This document shows, one piece after another, positions 1-5,073 of a DNA stretch of 8,605 bases. Below the pieces are notes generated by a model. The model did not search any database and was not told where the DNA came from. It saw only the letters and a list, made by a program, of their open reading frames with translations. Position 1 is the stretch's first letter, and every line of letters begins with the position of its first letter. The stretch covers positions 1-8,605 of the forward strand of contig JAEXYZ010000036.1 in NCBI GenBank assembly GCA_023405135.1, written 5' to 3'. The translations under genes were made by a program, and so were the position numbers. Origin of the DNA: Bacillota bacterium. GTDB lineage: Bacteria; Bacillota; Bacilli; Bacillales_A; Planococcaceae.

Positions 1-300
1 AAGAAGCTATGTGCCCGAAAAAAATCGTAAGTGCCCTAATAAGAAGCTATGTGCCCGAAAAAATGTGCAAGTGCCCTAATAAGAAGTTATGCGCCCGAAA
101 AAATGTGCAAGTGCCCGAACAAGAAGCCATGTGCCCAAAAAAGTGTGTAAGCGCCCGAATAAGAAGTTATGCGCCCGAAAAAAAGCGTAAGTGCCCAAAT
201 AAGAAGCTATGTGCCCGAAAAAAAGCGTAAGTGCCCGAACAAGAAGCTATGTGCCCGAAAAAAGGTGCAAGTGCCCGAACAAGAAGCTAAGCGCCAAACA
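1..300 (+). repeat. Tandem array of a 40-bp unit (two 20-bp half-units), at least 7.5 copies
   Basis: Seven consecutive 40-bp units start at 1, 41, 81, 121, 161, 201 and 241, followed by a degenerate half unit at 281-300. Each unit is two related 20-bp halves: an A half like AAGAAGCTATGTGCCCGAAA and a B half like AAAAGCGTAAGTGCCCGAAC. The shared core G[T/C]GCCC[G/A/T]AA recurs at 11, 31, 51 and so on to 271, exactly every 20 nt, with a decayed copy at 291. All copies point the same way, and the array begins in register at base 1, so it continues beyond the left edge. A 40-bp unit is not a multiple of three, and in-frame TAA appears in one register, so the open frames across it are probably incidental. 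It has no CRISPR-like repeat/spacer structure. Its function is unknown; the 20-bp phase (about two helical turns) would suit a DNA-binding protein, which is inference. Confidence 0.95.
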
Positions 301-520
301 TCACTTGTGACAAAAAAATTTAAAAATTTATCAATTCCAAAAGCAAAAAATGGACGATTTAAACCATCTAAAACTCTCTCAAATTTAATAAATTTGATGG
401 AGAAATAGCTGAAATATAAAGTTTCCCAACTAAAAAAATCTCCAAATAAAAACTTTCTAAAAACACATTCACAAAGCTCCTATAATCTGCTAATTTGAAA
501 GCAAAAAATGGAGTGATACT
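301..520. other. AT-rich spacer between the first array and the NERD gene, possible relic of a NERD gene 3' end
   Basis: No intact gene is visible. In the frame that runs out of the array, 301-408 reads a short tail containing KAKNGRF, resembling the KRKNGRY near the C-terminus of the neighbouring NERD protein. The DNA shares an identical 14-mer, AAAAAATGGACGAT, at 345-358 and 1426-1439. This may be the decayed 3' end of a related gene, but the match is short and A-rich. A TATAAT box at 481-486 could be the -10 element for the NERD gene; no convincing -35 box sits 16-18 nt upstream. Confidence 0.35.
510..515 (+). promoter_or_regulatory. Ribosome binding site supporting the TTG start of the NERD gene
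   Basis: GGAGTG lies five bases before TTG at 521. The first in-frame ATG codons (residues 30-31) have no comparable Shine-Dalgarno sequence, so the TTG start is preferred. Confidence 0.65.
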
Positions 521-1489
521 TTGATATTAAAGCATTTTGAATCGTACGAAACAACACTTGGTTTGAGAGCATTAAAGAAGCGATTACCTGAACATCATGA
601 AAAATATATGATGATTTCAGAAGAATTAAGCAAAAATGAAGCTGGTGAAAAAGGCGAGGAGCTAGTTATGTCTACACTAGAATCATTCGAGCTCCCGAAA
701 AACACCTATGTTTTACATAATGTGTCATTCAAAGCGAAAGTCGAAGTGCAAATTGATATACTTATCGTTTCACCAAGTTGGTGTTTAGCAATGGAGGTGA
801 AAAATTGGACAGGAGTTATTTATTTCAACGACAATCCATCACAAGCTATTTGTGAAAAAGATGAAAAAGTAAAAATTTATACTAACCCGGAGTCTCAATT
901 AGAACAATATTGCTATGGATTAAATGTTTTATTAACTAAACATCAAATTAGAATCCCTATCTATGGACTAATTGTTTTTCCTTTTAACAATGCAATTATC
1001 AAAAGGCCACCAAAAAAATTCGCATTAAAGATGGGGCGTGATTATTTAAGATACATTTTGTCCATTCAAAATGATAAACATATTGCAGACTTGAAATTAA
1101 TTGCAGAACTTTTGTTAAGAAATTCTGAACAGTTGAGTAGTTTCCCGTTATGTGAACGATACGAAATCAATCCAGAACATATTCTTACCGGAGTAGAATG
1201 TCCGAATTGTGGAACTTTACCTATGATGAAAACGTTAAGAACTTGGTATTGTCCTAACTGTAAAAGTACGCAAATGAGAGCACATGTAAAAGCATTAAAT
1301 GATTACTATATGCTAATACGTAATTCAATTTCATCACAAGAGGCATTAAAATTTCTTAAATTAAGAAATAGATACGAAGCAAAACGGATTGTAAAAGCAA
1401 ATAGCATAAAAAAACCAGACAAAAGAAAAAATGGACGATACCTACTTAAATTTGATAGATCTGTTGTTATAAACTTTGAAAAAATTTAA
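521..1489 (+). CDS. NERD-domain protein with C-terminal zinc ribbon (322 aa, TTG start)
   Basis: This is a probable nuclease-related-domain (NERD) protein. The NERD fold belongs to the PD-(D/E)XK nuclease superfamily; a role in DNA processing is expected, but substrates are unknown for most members. Visible hallmarks are an AGEKGEE block (residues 41-47), QID (77-79, Asp79) and EVK (92-94, Glu92 and Lys94), which together form the D...ExK catalytic set, then NPxSQ (122-126), usual in NERD proteins. A four-cysteine zinc ribbon follows (C227-x2-C230 and C244-x2-C247), then a basic helical tail (about 255-322). The TTG start is supported by GGAGTG at 510-515, five bases upstream, and the reading frame leaves no better ATG before the NERD core. 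The gene stands alone: 40-bp repeat arrays lie about 220 nt upstream and 36 nt downstream, which is unusual. The family call is firm; the biological role is not known. Confidence 0.85.
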   Translation: MILKHFESYETTLGLRALKKRLPEHHEKYMMISEELSKNEAGEKGEELVMSTLESFELPKNTYVLHNVSFKAKVEVQIDILIVSPSWCLAMEVKNWTGVIYFNDNPSQAICEKDEKVKIYTNPESQLEQYCYGLNVLLTKHQIRIPIYGLIVFPFNNAIIKRPPKKFALKMGRDYLRYILSIQNDKHIADLKLIAELLLRNSEQLSSFPLCERYEINPEHILTGVECPNCGTLPMMKTLRTWYCPNCKSTQMRAHVKALNDYYMLIRNSISSQEALKFLKLRNRYEAKRIVKANSIKKPDKRKNGRYLLKFDRSVVINFEKI

Positions 1490-1525
1490 AAACTAATGAG
1501 CAAAATTAGATTCTGACATGATTAA

Positions 1526-1646
1526 TGAGGTGCCAAGCGCCCGGACAAAAGCTATGTGCCCGAAAAAAAGGTGCAAGCGCCCGAACAAGAGCCTATGTGC
1601 CCGAAAAAGTGTGTAAGCGCCCGAACAACAAGCTATCTGCCCAAAA
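1526..1646 (+). repeat. Second array of the 40-bp unit, about 3 copies
   Basis: The same repeat family as at 1-300, in the same orientation. G/C-GCCC cores occur at 1537, 1556, 1577, 1597, 1617 and 1637, spaced 19, 21, 20, 20 and 20 nt. The first half unit (1526-1546) and the last (1627-1646) are degenerate, so this array is either decaying or the truncated far side of an array interrupted by the NERD gene. A 100-codon open frame starting at 1525 is a by-product of the repeat and is not called as a gene. Confidence 0.92.
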
Positions 1647-1998
1647 AGCACAATCACTTATAAGAATCTACAACGTAATTTACAAATTTAATAATCAAAA
1701 TCTATTAAAATACGAAATTAATTCACACAATCAATGGAAAGTTGTATACTATACCGTGATTGAATCAAATTCGAAGTATTACATCGAATACAAAACAAAT
1801 AAAAAGCATTTTTGGACAAGCTTTTAAGAAGATGACGATTTTACCTACAATGAAAATTGTCGTCAAAGTATCACGTCGCAAATTCAAACTGCGTAAGCAT
1901 GAGAACGAACGTTGATGGGTATTCTTAAAAGAAACTAGTCGAAAAAGCAAACTAAAATAGACACTCGTTCTCGAAATTGAAAGGAAGTAACGAAAATT
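1647..1998 (+). other. Non-coding stretch and leader upstream of wecC
   Basis: About 350 bases with no credible gene on either strand. It holds a promoter candidate (1722-1750), a hairpin at 1833-1865 (TGACGA plus TTTT pairing with AAAA and TCGTCA, with a 3-nt bulge) and a perfect 8-bp inverted repeat, GAGAACGA at 1901-1908 and TCGTTCTC at 1965-1972. Neither hairpin is followed by a T-run, so they do not look like terminators. If the promoter is used, the wecC mRNA carries a leader of about 240 nt that can fold. Confidence 0.5.
1722..1750 (+). promoter_or_regulatory. Candidate sigma-A promoter for wecC
   Basis: TTCACA (1722-1727), a 17-base spacer and TATACT (1745-1750) form a good SigA-like pair. 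Transcription would start near 1757. It was chosen by eye for box match and spacing; the surrounding DNA is AT-rich, so false positives are possible. Confidence 0.5.
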
Positions 1999-3270
1999 AT
2001 GACAAAGACAGTTTGTGTTGTTGGGTTAGGATATATTGGATTACCAACAGCAGTTATGTTTGCAAACCACGGCATTAAAGTTCATGGAGTCGATGTAAAT
2101 CCAGCAGCTGTAAAAAGCATTCAAGAAAAAACATTACACATTGAAGAAAACGGCCTACAAGAGCGCCTTAATAAAGCAGTGGATGAAGGTTTCCTAACAG
2201 CATCTACTACGCCACAAGAAGCAGACGTATTTATCGTTGCGGTACCATCACCAATTAATCCAGATAAAACAGCAAACTTAGAATATGTACGCCAAGCGAC
2301 AGCATCAATCGTTCCTTACGTTAAAAAAGGAAACTTAGTTATTTTAGAATCAACAGTTCCGCCAAAAACAGTAGAACGCATTATGATTCCAGAATTAGTT
2401 AAAACAGGCTTAGAAATTGGTACAGATATTTATGTATCTCATTCACCTGAACGTGTCATTCCAGGACATATTTTTGAAGAGCTTGTAAACAACGATCGTA
2501 TTGTTGGTGGTATTAACCGTAAATCTGCAGAATTAACTAAAGAGCTTTACAAAACATTTGTTAAAGGAGAAATCCATCTAACTGATGCAACAACTGCAGA
2601 GCTTGTTAAAGTAATGGAAAACACATATCGTGACGTAAATATTGCCTTTGCAAATGAACTTGCAAAAATGGCTGATATGCTAGATGTAAACATTTGGGAA
2701 GCAATTAAATTTGCAAACTTCCACCCACGAGTAAATGTTCACTTCCCAGGCCCTGGTGTTGGCGGACACTGTATCGCAGTGGATCCATGGTTCTTAGTAG
2801 AACTAGGTGGAGAAAAAGCTCAAATTATCAATATGTCTCGTAATACAAATGATAGTATGCCTAAATTTACAGCACAAAAAACACAAGCAATTTTAAATCG
2901 TAACAAAATTGCTGGTGGGAAAGTAGCTGTACTAGGTCTTGCCTTTAAAGGAAATGTTGATGATATGCGTGAAAGTCCTTCAACAGAAGTAATCGAAGAG
3001 CTTCAGCACCTTGGATTAGAAGTGGTGTCATATGATCCACACATTAAAGAAAACAAACATGAAACACAAACACAAAGTTTAGAAGAAGCTACTAAAGATG
3101 CAAACATTCTATTAGTATTAACAGATCATAACGAATTTAAGGCGTATAATCCGTTAACAATTTCTGCAAAAAATAAAATTGTGTTTGATACGAAAAACTG
3201 CTTAAACCGTGAAGCGTGGCAAGAAGCTGGCTTCCAATATCATTTACTTGGAGATGCGAAGAATAAATAA
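1999..3270 (+). CDS. wecC: UDP-N-acetyl-D-mannosamine dehydrogenase (WecC type, 423 aa)
   Basis: NAD-dependent enzyme that oxidises UDP-ManNAc twice to UDP-ManNAc uronate in the cytoplasm, supplying a sugar for a wall polymer. It has the three-part layout of UDP-sugar dehydrogenases. The N-terminal Rossmann domain shows VGLGYIGLP (8-16) and ESTVPPKT (117-124). The central domain has ELVKVMEN with Lys204 and Asn208, and GVGGHC with the expected catalytic Cys258. The C-terminal UDP-binding domain has VAVLGLAFKGNVDDMRESP (309-327). SPERVIPG (149-156) is typical of the ManNAc branch; UDP-glucose dehydrogenases usually have SPEFLREG there. Length is normal. ATG at 1999 is preceded by AAAGGAAGT (1979-1987). 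A terminator at 3293-3330 ends the unit, so it need not be co-transcribed with the glycosyltransferase gene downstream. The family is firm; the exact substrate (ManNAc or a related diacetamido sugar) is inferred. Confidence 0.9.
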   Translation: MTKTVCVVGLGYIGLPTAVMFANHGIKVHGVDVNPAAVKSIQEKTLHIEENGLQERLNKAVDEGFLTASTTPQEADVFIVAVPSPINPDKTANLEYVRQATASIVPYVKKGNLVILESTVPPKTVERIMIPELVKTGLEIGTDIYVSHSPERVIPGHIFEELVNNDRIVGGINRKSAELTKELYKTFVKGEIHLTDATTAELVKVMENTYRDVNIAFANELAKMADMLDVNIWEAIKFANFHPRVNVHFPGPGVGGHCIAVDPWFLVELGGEKAQIINMSRNTNDSMPKFTAQKTQAILNRNKIAGGKVAVLGLAFKGNVDDMRESPSTEVIEELQHLGLEVVSYDPHIKENKHETQTQSLEEATKDANILLVLTDHNEFKAYNPLTISAKNKIVFDTKNCLNREAWQEAGFQYHLLGDAKNK

Positions 3271-3292
3271 ACTTCCATAGAAACAATCAAAA

Positions 3293-3330
3293 TGGCAGTG
3301 TGCACCCATATAAGCACGCTGCCAATTTTT
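3293..3330 (+). terminator. Rho-independent terminator after wecC
   Basis: TGGCAGTGTGC (3293-3303) pairs with GCACGCTGCCA (3314-3324) as an 11-bp stem with one G-U pair and a 10-nt loop, followed by ATTTTT. It lies 22 bases past the wecC stop codon. Confidence 0.88.
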
Positions 3331-3474
3331 ATAATAATATTTAGCTAAGCGCCCAGTCCTCGAGCCTTTCCCATGTGTGCAAATTTTTGCATCAAAAGTA
3401 ATTGCAGGAACACTTGTCATATCCTGCATGCAGTTGACCAAGGCGCTAAAGCTTTTCTTAAGGACGGTTGAAAA
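3330..3474 (+). promoter_or_regulatory. Structured leader of the glycosyltransferase gene, with a -10 box
   Basis: A perfect TATAAT (3330-3335) overlaps the T-tract of the wecC terminator; no clear -35 box was found. A start near 3341 would coincide with the 5' edge of a possible fold. TTTAG (3340-3344) plus CGCC (3350-3353) pair with GGCG plus CTAAA (3442-3450), closing a region with two internal hairpins: TGCAAA/TTTGCA (3378-3391) and TGCAGGA (3403-3409) with TCCTGCA (3422-3428). The ribosome binding site AAGGACGG (3460-3467) lies just outside. I do not recognise a known riboswitch class. The reverse-strand open frame across this region is taken as spurious. Confidence 0.4.
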
Positions 3475-4191
3475 ATGAAAGAAACAGTATTAGGTATTAA
3501 CGTTAATACAGAAAACTATGATCAACTTATCGAACAAATTTTCGAACGAATAGAAAAGAAAGAAAAATCGTTAATTGTTGCCATCAATCCTGAAAAAATT
3601 ATAAAAGCAAAGGAAGATCCTTCTTTAAAAAAACTATTAAATGAAGCAGAAATTCAAATTCCAGATGGCATCGGCGTCATCCTTGCTTCAAAAATTCAAA
3701 AAGGTCAAATTACTGAACGTGTTACTGGTGTTGATATGATGTTGCGTCTTTGCGCGGAATCTGCAAAACACCAAAAGCCAATCTTTTTATATGGAGGAAA
3801 ACCTGGAGTTGCAGACAAAGCTGCACAAAAACTGAAGGAACTTTACCCAGGAATTATCATTGCAGGTACACAAGACGGCTATGAGAAAAATAATGAAAAA
3901 GTTATCGCAAAAATTAATGAAGCAAAACCAGATATATTATTTGTAGCGATGGGTAGCCCAAAACAAGAAAACTGGATTAATGCAAATCGCGATCAGCTGC
4001 ATCCTACGATTTATCAAGGGGTTGGTGGCTCTTTTGACGTATTAGCAGGTACAGTAAAACGGGCACCAGAAGCGTTTCAGAAAATTGGTATGGAATGGTT
4101 TTACCGCTTAATGAAAGAACCAAAGCGAATTAAACGTCAGATGGCATTACCATTATTTTTATTAGAAGTAGCACGTACAAAAAAAAAGTAG
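3475..4191 (+). CDS. tagA: WecG/TagA/CpsF-family glycosyltransferase (238 aa), ManNAc or ManNAcA transferase
   Basis: Membrane-associated enzyme of family GT26. TagA members move ManNAc from UDP-ManNAc to undecaprenyl-PP-GlcNAc, the committed step of wall polymer linkage units; WecG members use UDP-ManNAcA instead. Family motifs run in order: INPEKI (37-42), PDGIGVILAS (63-72) with the likely catalytic Asp64, ERVTGVDMM (81-89), FLYGGKPGVADKAA (104-117), MGSPKQE.W (159-167), GVGGSFDVLAGTVKRAP (182-198) and the C-terminal GMEWFYRLMKEPKRIKRQ (205-222), the basic appendage that helps membrane docking in TagA. Length is normal. ATG at 3475 follows AAGGACGG. It lies 204 bases after wecC with a terminator between. 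The dehydrogenase next door leaves ManNAcA transfer open; the TagA-like C-terminus favours ManNAc. A role in the polymer that anchors the S-layer protein downstream is inferred from context. Confidence 0.85.
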   Translation: MKETVLGINVNTENYDQLIEQIFERIEKKEKSLIVAINPEKIIKAKEDPSLKKLLNEAEIQIPDGIGVILASKIQKGQITERVTGVDMMLRLCAESAKHQKPIFLYGGKPGVADKAAQKLKELYPGIIIAGTQDGYEKNNEKVIAKINEAKPDILFVAMGSPKQENWINANRDQLHPTIYQGVGGSFDVLAGTVKRAPEAFQKIGMEWFYRLMKEPKRIKRQMALPLFLLEVARTKKK

Positions 4192-4310
4192 TATAATTTG
4201 GCGAGCACACAATTTAATGGTAAGGAAATCAGCCAATTAGTTAGTAGATAAATGATAATAGACCAAATTTATGTATGAAAAAATAATTCTGTAATCTTTG
4301 TAATATTTTA

Positions 4311-4339
4311 TTGTTCTTTTATTACTATGATGTTACAAT
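4311..4339 (+). promoter_or_regulatory. Sigma-A promoter with extended -10 for a short transcript
   Basis: TTGTTC (4311-4316), a 17-base spacer and TACAAT (4334-4339), with TG at 4331-4332 giving an extended -10. Predicted start is near 4346. No protein-coding frame follows; a strong terminator does, about 110 nt downstream. Confidence 0.6.
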
Positions 4340-4345
4340 GTAGTC

Positions 4346-4455
4346 TGTAGTAGATTTTCTCTATGATATAAAGCAATATATTTTCCCTGCAAGGAAACGG
4401 TTGGTAGCCCGAAAAGAAGGTCTAAGCAGTAATTTGCTTAGACCTTCTTTTTTTT
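4346..4455 (+). ncRNA. Candidate small RNA or attenuated leader, about 110 nt
   Basis: The unit is bounded by an extended -10 promoter and a very strong intrinsic terminator, with no open frame of note between. Inside are a small hairpin, TTTCC (4382-4386) with GGAAA (4393-4397), and a possible CGG/CCG pairing (4398-4400 with 4409-4411), both directly before the terminator stem. It could be a free-standing small RNA, or a riboswitch-like attenuator in the long leader of the S-layer gene 620 bases downstream. I compared it from memory with common Bacillales classes (c-di-GMP, preQ1, SAM, TPP, purine, ydaO, fluoride) and found no convincing match. The start is predicted, not known. Confidence 0.45.
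4414..4455 (+). terminator. Strong intrinsic terminator with perfect 14-bp stem
   Basis: AAGAAGGTCTAAGC (4414-4427) pairs perfectly with GCTTAGACCTTCTT (4436-4449) across an 8-nt loop and runs into TTTTTT (to 4455). It lies more than 220 bases past the glycosyltransferase stop, so it may stop read-through from that gene as well as the short transcript. Confidence 0.92.
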
Positions 4456-4960
4456 GGTGCTATTAGAAAATAGAGGAATTAAATTGTGTAATTAGCCACT
4501 TAATTGTCATAAATAAAATAAACAAAAATCTTTATGCATAATTCTATGTATCAATAAATATACTTATTCGGGTAGATCATCTACTATATAAAGAGAGTGT
4601 GACACAATCTTTTAATAAACGTAAAAAGTAGTACTTCATCATTCTTATACCAGCAGTTTAAGTAATATAAATTTAACATTAATTTTGGAAAAGAAAAAAT
4701 ATAGTTATATTAGAATAATTATATATCAAATTTGTTTCAACTATTAATATTGATAAATTGATATTTTGTGTATTTTATACTAAAAATAAACAGTTTATAA
4801 TATTATATTGAAATGTTAGAAGAAAAATAGAATGAAAGAAAGTATTGGTTTTGAATGTAATTTTGTGTCATAATAAGTTTAAATTTGACGTTATCCAAAT
4901 ACAAATCTGGTAATATTTTAATAACATTAGTTTAGGTAATTCTGTAATTAAACCTAAAAA
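4456..4960. other. Long AT-rich non-coding region upstream of the S-layer gene
   Basis: No gene is visible on either strand. The stretch is very AT-rich with several -10-like boxes, for example TATAAT at 4796-4801. A weaker promoter candidate is TTGACG (4885-4890), a 20-base spacer and TAATAT (4911-4916) preceded by TG. S-layer genes commonly have several promoters, so more than one may be used, but the base composition makes chance matches likely. Confidence 0.4.
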
Positions 4961-4964
4961 ATGA

Positions 4965-4993
4965 TTGACATACCATTTGTATACTACTAAACT
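4965..4993 (+). promoter_or_regulatory. Main candidate promoter of the S-layer gene
   Basis: A perfect -35 box TTGACA (4965-4970), a 17-base spacer and TAAACT (4988-4993). Transcription would begin near 5000, giving a leader of about 75 nt. A second -10-like TATACT sits at 4980-4985 but is only 9 bases from this -35 box. Confidence 0.6.
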
Positions 4994-4995
4994 TT

Positions 4996-5020
4996 TATGT
5001 GTAATAGTTTTCTACACATA
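4996..5020 (+). promoter_or_regulatory. Hairpin at the predicted 5' end of the S-layer mRNA
   Basis: TATGTGTA (4996-5003) pairs perfectly with TACACATA (5013-5020) around a 9-nt loop, at or within a few bases of the predicted start. Stem-loops at the extreme 5' end are known to stabilise some long-lived bacterial mRNAs, including S-layer messages; that role here is inferred. Confidence 0.4.
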
Positions 5021-5073
5021 TAGAAGTGAGGATAACTAAAATTATTACTAGAATTAGAGGAGGAAATCTTTCT

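Noticed and set aside
1..300. CRISPR array
   Set aside because: Every 20-bp half-unit is similar to the next; there are no unique spacers and no cas-like genes nearby.
9..408. Overlapping open frames through the repeat array (73 and 79 codons)
   Set aside because: They read the 40-bp repeat in rotating registers, lack ribosome binding sites, and stop wherever GCGTAA falls in frame. They are best explained by the repeat, not by a protein.
1525..1827. 100-codon open frame running out of the second array
   Set aside because: The first half is repeat-derived, the rest is low-complexity AT-rich sequence covering the wecC promoter candidate, and no Shine-Dalgarno sequence is seen.
3345..3395. Degenerate copy of the 40-bp repeat (CTAAGCGCCC ... 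GAGCC ... ATGTGTGC)
   Set aside because: Shared words are short and the spacing does not follow the 20-bp phase, so it is probably chance.
3244..3441. Reverse-strand 65-codon frame between wecC and the glycosyltransferase gene
   Set aside because: It starts with TTG without a clear ribosome binding site, overlaps the wecC 3' end, its terminator and the foldable leader, and matches no family I recognise.
3340..3450. glmS ribozyme upstream of the glycosyltransferase gene
   Set aside because: Only the AGCGCC and GTTGAC words resemble glmS. The conserved pseudoknot segments are absent and the gene downstream is not glmS.
5026..5073. GTG start extending the S-layer protein by 16 residues
   Set aside because: No ribosome binding site precedes it, and AGGAGG is well placed for ATG at 5074, which begins a normal signal peptide.
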